A stretch of DNA of 64,000 bases from Xestospongia muta (taxonomy: Eukaryota; Porifera; Demospongiae; Haplosclerida; Petrosiidae): contig OY848925.1 in NCBI GenBank assembly GCA_963693285.1, forward strand, positions 5,062,932 to 5,126,931, written 5' to 3'. The notes beneath the pieces were generated by a model. The model did not search any database, was not told the origin of the DNA, and saw only the letters and a list, made by a program, of their open reading frames with translations. A program made the translations under genes and the position numbers. Shown here piece by piece: positions 1 to 59,591 of this stretch. The first letter of the stretch is position 1, and every line of letters begins with the position of its first letter.

Positions 1-22130
<22,130 letters not shown>

Positions 22131-22242
22131 TATGACTAGTCTTCCTTATTGATTAACTGCAGTCTATAATGGAACACTTGTTTCTAACAATAAGATATAT
22201 CTGATCCACTAAAAAATGTGTATGAATGAACGAAATTGAAGC

Positions 22243-22252
22243 TATATATATC
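22243..22252 (-). promoter_or_regulatory. Candidate TATA box of gene A
   Basis: GATATATATAGC on the minus strand lies about 115 bp upstream of the ATG at 22,130. The same element lies upstream of gene B at about 52,130-52,139. The call rests on sequence only, in AT-rich DNA. Confidence 0.3.
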
Positions 22253-22588
22253 ATGATGGTAGAGTAGGATGGGAATAGCCTGATAGACAGACTGATAATG
22301 GGCATGGCTAGGAGGTTAAGACCTCCTCAAAGTCACCAAAAGTATGTTAGTAGACTACTGTGTAAACAAGGAAGTCTTCAAGTCAGGGCATGTTGAGGCA
22401 TGATGTGCATGTGTACAGAGAGTGCTGACCAAGTTCAGAGTCAGAATTAAAATTTTAATTCCATACAAAATATTTAACAAAATGAATAAAACAAAAACAG
22501 AAAACAATTAAACATTATTATAATAAGAATGATAATATAAAATGTATTAGATATGTGAGTGGTACAATGGCTCACATATAAAACATAT

Positions 22589-22594
22589 TTTATT
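22589..22594 (-). terminator. Poly(A) signal of AREL1 fragment
   Basis: AATAAA on the minus strand lies 37 bp past the stop codon of the duplicated last AREL1 exon. The intact gene has the same signal at 52,476-52,481. Confidence 0.55.
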
Positions 22595-22630
22595 CTGACA
22601 ACATCCACACAATAATGGGTGTCTTAGAAA

Positions 22631-24822
22631 TTATGCAAATCCAAATCCTTCTGATCCTTCATTGAGTGCCACTGTTAATGCTTGCTGAAATTGTTGATAA
22701 GAATCATATTGAGGTAGACAAAGTTGATTAAAACTAGAAAAAAAATTACAGATATGAATTTATTGCAACGATTAAATGACAAAGTGGATAGTACGTGTGT
22801 ATAATGGTAAGTGGATGATAAAGACTATACTATTACATATGAGCTGTAGTTCAAGGTGTGTCTTACCAGGTATGTGCAGTCGGTAATCTGCCATGAGTAG
22901 GTGCTGAAATGATTTGAAATGGAGGAGAGAGATCTTTAAAACCACTTGGAGGAAGCTGTGAACAACCTGAACAAGATGACAAACAAAATGGTATACATAA
23001 AGGCTAAATAGATACTTTCTCTCATATTGTAATAAATTTGAGAAGACAACACAGACTTGTCAGTATAATAGAAAAAAATACATGTACATATATATGTATT
23101 TGTATCATAAGTCTGTAAAGCTTTCAGAACAAATGAGGGCTAAAAACTGGAACAGTGGCGCAAAGCGGCGCACTATCACCAGAACAAGATTATCAATAAA
23201 GGATATCTTATCTCACATCATTGTGATTATAGTTACAATGAAGGCAGGTATTGACATTGACCTATGTCCATTGACCAAACCTAATAGTTCCTATGATCTC
23301 ACCTGTAACAAACTGAAGCAGCTTGGCCATCTCTTCTTGTGTAAACCCACTGACAATAGTCCAGAACCAAGACACAACTCTTCGGAAGGCTTCATTAGAT
23401 CCATTGACAACAGCATGAATCTTGAGATCATTATAACTCACAGTTCCCATTCCACACATTAACAACTAAATGAACATAAAATATATTAACTTATGACTTT
23501 GCAATCATTTAAAAGTGATATTTAGAATAATACAACGAGATCTCCATATAAGGATCTTTTGAGATACAGACACTACTTCACTTGTTATTAATAACATTAT
23601 TTGATGTCTTTTGTTGTCAATATTCAATGTACAAAATTAACTTCTAAAAAGACATCATCTTAATTAATTAAGTTGTTTTTTCATTGTATTCAGTTATAGA
23701 TGTTCTATCCAATCTCATTTTGACTATAAGCCTATTATGTGTCATTATAATTTTATTCACAACTGTCTCTGATTGTTTGTATACATTGTATCCTTCACTT
23801 TGTGATGGTGCTAAGGTGTGATAAAATATCACTTCAAAAGTCCACCCTCTTCAAAAAAAGCTACAAGATATACAGAAGCTATTCAATATTCAAGCCATAC
23901 CTTGTTGCCTGACCTAGCTTCTTAAGGACTGGGTTGTTATTACAAGCAGGTCAGGTCAAACAGGTGTTTATCAGATATAAAGGTGCATTTTCTGCATGTG
24001 TTTGTGCTAATAATGTAATGACTTACTTCCAACTCATTTTCGTCAAATATACTTAATAAGTGATCAGGAATAATGTCATTGAGACCTATAGGTATAAAAT
24101 CCATGATAATTGAAACACAAACTATAATAATAATAATAAATCTACTATGATATTATGTTAGCTCAGGTAGATTAAGGTTGCTTTGATAGCGATATCTTTG
24201 ATATTAAATTATTATATAAGTTTTGATTCTTTGGAGTGGGGAGATGAAAAGAAGATTAAACAAATTAGTTTCACCCTCAAATTTCTCCCAGGTTACCTTA
24301 CTGTCTGAGGTGTGTGGTAGTCTGGAAATAAGACTACAGGTGAATACCTCAAACATTCATTAAAATATGTACTATACACTGACATAATTTATATTATAAT
24401 ATGTAGTTTTATGTAATATAGTACATACAATAGTAATTATAGTATTAATATAGTACATACAATAGTCATTATAGTATTAATATAATACATACAATAGTCA
24501 TTATAGTATTAATATAGTACATACAATAGTCATTATAGTATTAATATAATACATACAATAGTCATTATAGTATTAATATAGTACCTTTTAAGAAATGATC
24601 TACTTCTTCTTTAACACATTTAGCCAAACGATATTGAGCTAATAAATTAAGATATTGTATCTTATTTTGATTGGTCACTTCAATCTCATCTCCTTTATCA
24701 ATCAATGGCACCACCTACAAGGAATACACAAGTAAAAGAAAGTTATATAAGTCGTTGCGTCAACTAACAATAGGGGTTACTCCTCCACCAGGATCAAACT
24801 CTTCTTCAGCAAATGCCAATAC
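22631..24822 (-). pseudogene. Truncated duplicate of AREL1 3' end (C-terminal HECT exons)
   Basis: Six exons match the last six of the intact gene: part of exon 12 (about 24,770-24,822), 24,585-24,715, 24,027-24,085, 23,303-23,465, 22,867-22,966 and 22,631-22,733. They encode the C-terminal HECT lobe, including LLMCGMG, WFWTIVSGFTQEE and the catalytic-Cys region LPTAHTC. Everything upstream (filamin-like part, HECT N-lobe, start codon) is missing because the duplication breakpoint falls within exon 12. The exons remain open, so decay is recent or the fragment is occasionally transcribed. A stand-alone function is unlikely because E2 binding lies in the missing N-lobe. Confidence 0.85.
24413..24586. 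repeat. 32-bp minisatellite (AREL1 fragment intron)
   Basis: About five direct copies of a 32-bp unit (core TAGTACATACAATAGTCATT). The matching tract in the intact gene, at about 54,292-54,503, is 49 bp longer and mixes shorter 23-bp variants, so the two tracts changed length after duplication. Confidence 0.85.
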
Positions 24823-25095
24823 AAATACAAACTAAAATATCTCCACAGCAGTTATCAACAAAAGCAAAACTTCCAAGAAGGACCTTAAGGTCAATAAGAA
24901 AGACAGAAGGATTGAAGAACTTAAAATAGATTTACAAATAAGACAATTAGTTTGTACCTGGTATGGCTGCACATACTAACATATAAGCAACTTAGAAACT
25001 TAATTTTTCATGCATTAACTATACTATCACTATTATAATATGCTTATTTAATACTTACCTTTTCTCTTTTTTGTGACATAGTACTTATCACCATC

Positions 25096-25300
25096 TTGAA
25101 ATTAGGGTGCTTCTTGATGTAACTTGACTGATGAAGTAACAACTTGTCCTATGATGACATCACTATGGTGTCATAGAGTTAATAATGTTAGGTTTGGCTT
25201 AGAGTTTAGGTGATGTCATTATTATGATGACATCACTATGTGTCATTTCATTATGATGTCATCATAGTCAAGTTACACCAAGAACCACCCTGAAATTAGT
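25096..25300. mobile_element. MITE-like element with imperfect terminal inverted repeats
   Basis: The left arm (GAAATTAGGGTGCTTCTTG..., from 25,097) is an imperfect inverted copy of the right arm ending near 25,298, over about 36 bp including TGTAACTTGACT. The interior is AT-rich with repeated ATGATGACATCA motifs and no ORF. TAGTACTTA occurs on both sides and may be a target-site duplication. The family is not recognised. Confidence 0.6.
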
Positions 25301-25521
25301 ACTTACCTAATGAATATTCAATACATAACAAGTAGACAAACTCAAATAGTAGGCTAAGGCGGAGTAGGCGAACCTCCTTTCCTTAAGAACTTCAAGAACA
25401 AGTGGGCATTCATTCAATAATATTACTGCAGGTGGCACTACCACCAAGTTAATCATTACAATTTAATGTTAACAAAAAAAGAAAACAATGCCTTAAATAG
25501 TTTGTTAAAGTTATAGGTGAG

Positions 25522-25527
25522 TTTATT
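25522..25527 (-). terminator. Poly(A) signal of gene B
   Basis: AATAAA on the minus strand lies about 55 bp beyond the likely stop codon at 25,584-25,582. It supports the gene ending directly after the last SRCR exon. Confidence 0.5.
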
Positions 25528-25581
25528 TCACACAACTACACACACAAAGAGAAGACACTCGTAAACATATTCCATTGGTTA

Positions 25582-52017
<26,436 letters not shown>

Positions 52018-52517
52018 TATGACTAGTCTTCCTTGTTGATTAACTGCAGTCTATAATGGAACACTTGTTTCTAACAATAAGATATATCTGATCCACTAAA
52101 AAATGTGTATGAATGAACGAAATTGAAGCTATATATATCATGATGGTAGAGTAGGATGGGAATAATCTGATAGACAGACTGATAATGGGCATGGCTAGGA
52201 GGTTAAGACCTCCTCAAAGTCACCAAAAGTATGTTAGTAGACTACTGTGTAAACAAGGAAGTCTTCAAGTCAGGGCATGTTGAGGCATGATGTGTGTGTG
52301 TACAGAGAGTGCTGACCAAGTTCAGAGTCAGAATTAAAATTTTAATTCCATACAAAATATTTAACAAAATGAATAAAACAAAAACAGAAAACAATTAAAC
52401 ATTATTATAATAAGAATGATAATATAAAATGTATTAGATATGTGAGTGGTACAATGGCTCACATATAAAACATATTTTATTCTGACAACATCCACACAAT
52501 AATGGGTGTCTTAGAAA
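52018..52517. other. Intergenic region between AREL1 and gene B
   Basis: Holds the AREL1 poly(A) signal (52,476-52,481) and the likely gene B promoter, with a TATA-like element at about 52,130-52,139. No other gene is visible. Confidence 0.55.
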
Positions 52518-55500
52518 TTATGCAAATCCAAATCCTTCTGATCCTTCATTGAGTGCCACTGTTAATGCTTGCTGAAATTGTTGATAAGAATCATATTGAG
52601 GTAGACAAAGTTGATTAAAACTAGAAAAAAAATTACAGATATGAATTTATTGCAACGATTAAATGACAAAGTGGATAGTACGTGTGTATAATGGTAAGTG
52701 GATGATAAAGACTATACTATTACATATGAGCTGTAGTTCAAGGTGTGTCTTACCAGGTATGTGCAGTCGGTAATCTGCCATGAGTAGGTGCTGAAATGAT
52801 TTGAAATGGAGGAGAGAGATCTTTAAAACCACTTGGAGGAAGCTGTGAACAACCTGAACAAGATGACAAACAAAATGGTATACATAAAGGCTAAATAGAT
52901 ACTTTCTCTCATATTGTAATAAATTTGAGAAGACAACACAGACTTGTCAGTATAATAGAAAAAAATACATGTACATATATATGTATTTGTATCATAAGTC
53001 TGTAAAGCTTTCAGAACAAATGAGGGCTAAAAACTGGAACAGTGGCGCAAAGCGGCGCACTATCACCAGAACAAGATTATCAATAAAGGATATCTTATCT
53101 CACATCATTGTGATTATAGTTACAATGAAGGCAGGTATTGACATTGACCTATGTCCATTGACCAAACCTAATAGTTCCTATGATCTCACCTGTAACAAAC
53201 TGAAGCAGCTTGGCCATCTCTTCTTGTGTAAACCCACTGACAATAGTCCAGAACCAAGACACAACTCTTCGGAAGGCTTCATTAGATCCATTGACAACAG
53301 CATGAATCTTGAGATCATTATAACTCACAGTTCCCATTCCACACATTAACAACTAAATGAACATAAAATATATTAACTTATGACTTTGCAATCATTTAAA
53401 AGTGATATTTAGAATAATACAACGAGATCTCCATATAAGGATCTTTTGAGATACAGACACTACTTCACTTGTTATTAATAACATTATTTGATGTCTTTTG
53501 TTGTCAATATTCAATGTACAAAATTAACTTCTAAAAAGACATCATCTTAATTAATTAAGTTGTTTTTTCATTGTATTCAGTTATAGATGTTCTATCCAAT
53601 CTCATTTTGACTATAAGCCTATTATGTGTCATTATAATTTTATTCACAACTGTCTCTGATTGTTTGTATACATTGTATCCTTCACTTTGTGATGGTGCTA
53701 AGGTGTGATAAAATATCACTTCAAAAGTCCACCCTCTTCAAAAAAAGCTACAAGATATACAGAAGCTATTCAATATTCAAGCCATACCTTGTTGCCTGAC
53801 CTAGCTTCCTAAGGACTGGGTTGTTATTACAAGCAGGTCAGGTCAAACAGGTGTTTATCAGATATAAAGGTGCATTTTCTGCATGTGTTTGTGCTAATAA
53901 TGTAATGACTTACTTCCAACTCATTTTCGTCAAATATACTTAATAAGTGATCAGGAATAATGTCATTGAGACCTATAGGTATAAAATCCATGATAATTGA
54001 AACACAAACTATAATAATAATAATAAATCTACTATGATATTATGTTAGCTCAGGTAGATTAAGGTTGCTTTAATATTAAATTATTATATAAGTTTTGATT
54101 CTTTGGAGTGGGGAGATAAAAAGAAGATTAAACAAACTAGTTTCACCCTCAAATTTCCCCCAGGTTACCTTACTGTCTGAGGTGTGTGGTAGTCTGGAAA
54201 TAAGACTACAGGTGAATACCTTAAACATTCATTAAAATATGTACTATACACTGACATAGTTTATATTATAATATGTAGTTTTATGTAATATAGTACATAC
54301 AATAATCATTATAGTATTAATATAATACAATCATTATAGTATTAATATAGTACATACAATAGTCATTATAGTATTAATATAATACAATCATTATAGTATT
54401 AATATAGTACATACAATAGTCATTATAGTATTAATATAGTACATACAATAGTCAATATAGTATTAATATAATACATACAATAGTCAATATAGTATTAATA
54501 TAGTACCTTTTAAGAAATGATCTACTTCTTCTTTAACACATTTAGCCAAACGATATTGAGCTAGTAAATTAAGATATTGTATCTTATTTTGATTGGTCAC
54601 TTCAATCTCATCTCCTTTATCAATCAATGGCACCACCTACAAGGAATACACAAGTAAAAGAAAGTTATATAAGTCGTTATGTCAACTAACAATAGGGGTT
54701 CCTCCTCCACCAGGATCAAACTCTTCTTCAGCAAATACCAATCCCAAATCAGTGACATCGTTGTCTCGAATATATTGAATTTTAGTTGTATAGAGTTCTG
54801 GATTATCACTTTCAAAATACTGTAGAGTATACAAGAGAAAAAACGATACAATAAAAATTATAGCATTTAAATATAGAACAGAGAGATTTGTAATAAGGTC
54901 CAATAGATTCCTATGTGCAATTATTGTAACTTATTTAAAATATCAATGTGTTTCTCAATCAAAAACACTCTCCCTAATAGAGGCTGGTAGAGTGTCTTAT
55001 GATAGTCTTGAGACCAGACGTTCCATGAGGGAAGGGAGAGTTCTCTTCCTTTAAGAAAGTCTGGTCTTGAGACTAGTCTTACGTAAAAATATCATAGTTA
55101 TAGAATCATTCCTTTAACTAATTTTATAATCCAATAACTTGCCTTATGATGAATTCTTAATCCTATAATTTGTGCTAAAAAGGAACGAGTAAATCTTGCC
55201 TTTACCATCAACGTGTTCCCTAATGCTGACTCGTACAAACATTTGCCAACAATTCGTCCAGCAAACTCATAATATTTTAATTTGAAATGACTAGGTCTTC
55301 TTGGGTTGGGATGTACTAGAGACTGTGGATTGTCTCCAAATCTCATGAATAAATGATAAGATGGATCAAAACAACGAACACAGACTAACTCAAAGAATTC
55401 TCTACTTACACCACCCCAATCAAGTCCTGAGAGAAGAGAGAGAGAGAGAGGAGGAGAGCAATCAAGGAATGAAGTTAAATATCTATATTGACATGACAAT

Positions 55501-56411
55501 GTTCTACCTTCTTCTCCTTGGAATTCTATTGAGAACTTTTTATACCAGTCTGATGAACTAAGATGTCTGGTGGCTTGCATTGCCTGTAATAGATATGTCA
55601 TTCATACTATGCCCATTACAATGAAGTATATATAGGAACATAAATTTTACTCTAATGCTAGGATAGTCTTACACTGTCTAGTAGATTATTTCTTGAGATT
55701 GTCAGGTTGGTTTCACTGCGAGTGTGATAACTTCTCAATTTCTTTACTTCATTATAGAAAAATGTCTGTTTATCTTGAAATTTTTCTGAGCCACCTACAA
55801 GAGACATAAATAAAAATAGCATTGTTACAAACAAACAGACAGACAAACAAACAGACTGAAAAACAGACAAACAAACAAACATACTGACAAACAGACAAAC
55901 AAACAGACAGACAGATGAACAAACAGACTGACAAACAGACAGAAAAACAGACAGACAAACAGACGAACAAACCGACAAACAAACTGACAAACAAACAGAC
56001 GAACAAACATAAAAAGGACAAACAAATAGACAGAGAACACTTCTCTAAGCAATACAGTCACTATACATAATACTAACCTATATTTTTAAGTAAAAATTTA
56101 TAAAAAGTAGCTGCAAATACTTCACGATGTGGTGAGGAGAGATTCAAAGGAAATTGATAACCATCATCTATTGTGAAACTATCTGGTCCATCGCCAAAGA
56201 AATTGATAACCATCATCTATTGTGAAACTATCTGGTCCATCGCCAAAGTGAATCTATAAAGAACAGATTAACTCAATACAATAGTTAATTAAATTAATTA
56301 AAGTAAATCTATAAAGAACAAATTAACTCAATCCAATAGTTATAAATGATAGAAAAAATACCTTAATAATTAACCTCGCTGTGCGTGGGCGCATAGCGAG
56401 GGTACTGTAGT

Positions 56412-56452
<41 letters not shown>

Positions 56453-57669
56453 TGTTACCAGAGTTTTTTTTTTGAACTGCTATATCTTGGCAACCGAAGC
56501 ATTAGCAGCTACCAACGTTTAGCAACGAATAGAAAAGCATGTGGACTTTACAACAGTAGTGTCAAGAACATCATCAAGGAAAACAGAAGCTTAAAACTCG
56601 CAAAAGAATTTTCAGGCTGCAGAGGTCAAGTGCCGTTTCTCGAAAAGTAAAAAACTTAACGTGGAGATTTTTTAGTATGTTGTAAACAATCTCAGAGGAA
56701 TACGGATCAGCAAGACAGAAGGCCGTTGTTCGAAGTAATCGTTAGAAAAGTTCTGAAAAATGTTTTGTGGACTTGGAGCGAAGTAACGCATTCAGGAAAC
56801 GTCTCCAAGCACTGAGAAGACTGCTACTAATAGATAATATATCGATTTATATTTGTACCACGGGACGTTTCCAAAGAAGGTTTCATCTTCAAGTTACAAT
56901 AAATTTTGTATATAAAATATTGATAGATTTTAAAGGGTCATGTAAAGACTCAGAGAAACTTTTCATCAAGAAAGTAGCACTTAATCTTGCTTGGGAATTG
57001 AATGATACTATCACTTATTCAGTTACTGCTTCACAAACATGGCAAAGCTAGAAATCAAGCAACAATTAATGAGCATATACAGAATGACAAAGCTTGCCAT
57101 TTTATAACCACACCTTCTGGAATGTTAATAAATTTTCTTGCAATAACAACATCATAGCAGGGCCTAAGCTGGCATAGAATTTATAAATAACTTAGAAACT
57201 ACAGCGAGGTTCGGCACTTTAGTGCCTTTCATTAAATCAGTTTCTTTTATTAATATATAGTACATTGTATTGTATCAATATTTGAGTTCATGATACTAGA
57301 TCTCTCTTACTATTATCAATACAAATCTATATTAATGCTATGATAGTGCTACTATTATTATGATAAAAGACTAAACTGAAACGAAAAATTATCTAAAATA
57401 CTAAACAGCTTGGTCTATGTTATGCTACTTACTCTAGTTGATGGACAGACTTTGCAGGAATAAATGCGTTTGGGAATAATTCCAAGAAGGAAGTATTCCT
57501 TGACTTGTATTTGCTTTGACGAGGGATAACAATAGACCTTCTTTGGTTTACTATTCGTAAAGACAACTTGAGCCTCATAATAGACATTACACTTCTTAGC
57601 TACATTCTTGTCTACTGTAGCTGAATCAGATTCTAGAGAGAGAGAGAGAGAGGGAGAGAGAGAGGGAGG

Positions 57670-57759
<90 letters not shown>

Positions 57760-58394
57760 AAAAGGAAGAACAACACTACAACAGTGTGTATATACATTGA
57801 ATTAACAAGCAAAATATTTATAATGCATGGAACCAACTACATTGATATTGGAGAATATACATGGAATTTAGCTTAGTAGTACCTACAGCTGTCCAGGTTG
57901 TTTACAAAGGATAATACTGTAATTTAGAATTGTAAACCCAATCAATAAAATTGGTAGTAGTATGAGAGATATTTACAATGGTTGTACACGTACATGTATT
58001 AGTGTGTCTATTTACCACTTAAAGAGATGATTGTGATAGAGGATGGACCAATCGTGGCACCTTCATATTTGACACAACCAACGTAATGTCCAACATCTTC
58101 TACTTTGAGTAATATCTCATATTGATTGCTAGTACCAACAGTTTTGTCAACAACACATTCAGGATTAATAGGTTTCCCATCAGAACCGCCCTATATTAAA
58201 AGTTATTATAAGTAATATTAATAATATTAAAAGAAATGCTTTAATTTTACTATACAAAAAGTTTACATAATAAACATTGTTAGTATCCTATACACTAAAT
58301 GTTTGAAACCAAGAATCCTAGCATTGTAATTAGTATACTTCTTTTCTTTGTTGTTTAGTAAATGTTATACAGCTATTATTTTTAAAATATTTCT

Positions 58395-58442
<48 letters not shown>

Positions 58443-58612
58443 ATATATTAGCTTACTCTTCTGATTTCTGCAGTCAATAAGTCTTGAGTGATGTTTGCAG
58501 AATTCCCAAACCTGTCTTTAGGAATAACTTGCATACTATGATATAGACCAGCTGTAACTACTATAGTGTTACTCTGTTCAAGAAAGACAGTCTTACTGGC
58601 ATCTACTTGCCC

Positions 58613-58651
<39 letters not shown>

Positions 58652-59457
58652 GGCAGCAAGAAATTGGCTAATATAAGTTGCACAATAGCAGAACACTTCA
58701 ATAAGTCCTAACTTCTTAAAACCCTAGGCTCTAAATCTGCAGTTTCTGGATGTAGCAAGCATCAAGATTACATTATCTCACTGTTAACTATTTCCTAGAC
58801 CTTAAAAATTGCTAAAACTAAATATAGTAACATGTAATCATGTGTTACTAAATATAGTAACATGTAATTATGTGTTACTATTTATGGCAAACATGTGGTT
58901 ACAACAAGAATGACCTCTCTAAAACAGAAATTAAACTATGGTGTGATGTTTGCTTCAAAATTTTGATCCTAAATCCTGACAACTTTTTCAATTAGTATAC
59001 AGAGTTTTACAATCAATATTGATCGATCAATCAATTGTTATTAGCCAATGGATTGATCAATGCCCACCACGATCAGTTGATTGTAAAACTCCATATATTA
59101 ATTGAGATAGTTGTGAGGTTTTAGGATCAACATTTTGAAACAAATGGCACACCATACTAAACATGGCTAGTCTAGTAAATATACAACATCTGGCAAGCCA
59201 TTAAAAATACCTGGTTTATAATGTCTAGTAATGACACCATTACGTCCGACCAAAAATCCATTGAGTTTAATTTCCACACTATAATCACCAGCTAGTCGTG
59301 CAGTAAAAGAAATTTTAACTCTTTCTTCTCCAACTAATCTGGCTGGTTCAACAGCATGAGGTAAGACTGCTCGTGATGTCTTGTGAGATATAGTAACTTG
59401 TAAGTTGTCTGAAGCTTGTAATTTATAGTCGGAGCCATTTTTACATTTAAACTATAA

Positions 59458-59496
<39 letters not shown>

Positions 59497-59519
59497 GGAG
59501 GGAGGGAGAGAAAGGGAGG

Positions 59520-59591
<72 letters not shown>

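Larger units (their letters stand above)
22131..22630. other. Intergenic region: gene A promoter side and AREL1-fragment 3' flank
   Basis: This non-coding stretch holds the candidate TATA element and, at 22,589-22,594, the AREL1 poly(A) signal. The equivalent in copy B is 52,018-52,517. About 500 bp upstream of the M8-SRCR gene was copied with it, so both genes probably keep the same promoter. No other gene is visible. Confidence 0.6.
24823..25581. other. Duplication junction and 3' flank of gene B
   Basis: AREL1 homology ends abruptly at about 24,822. From there to the SRCR gene end is unrelated flanking DNA, with a MITE-like inverted repeat (25,096-25,300) and the gene B poly(A) signal. 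A short open stretch at 25,310-25,455 has acceptor- and donor-like ends, but I do not consider it a supported exon. Confidence 0.6.

Noticed and set aside
23082..23462. 126-codon plus-strand ORF (also at 52,969-53,349)
   Set aside because: It is antisense to an AREL1 HECT exon and its intron, with no recognisable domain; the minus-strand exon explains the openness.
25310..25455. Possible terminal exon of gene B after the last SRCR
   Set aside because: It is open in the right phase with splice-like ends, but the in-frame stop three codons past the last SRCR exon and the nearby AATAAA are simpler. The predicted peptide has no membrane segment or known motif.
55658..56061. Minus-strand ORFs rich in Cys, Val and Ser (SVCLSVC repeats)
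   Set aside because: They are translations of the ACAG/ACAA tetranucleotide microsatellite in an AREL1 intron.
56767..57051. 94-codon plus-strand ORF in the AREL1 intron
   Set aside because: No recognisable domain or splice context; it lies in the candidate mobile element and is probably chance.
57633..57836. Ser-Leu repeat ORF (and a similar one at 59,334-59,729)
   Set aside because: Product of GA microsatellites in introns.
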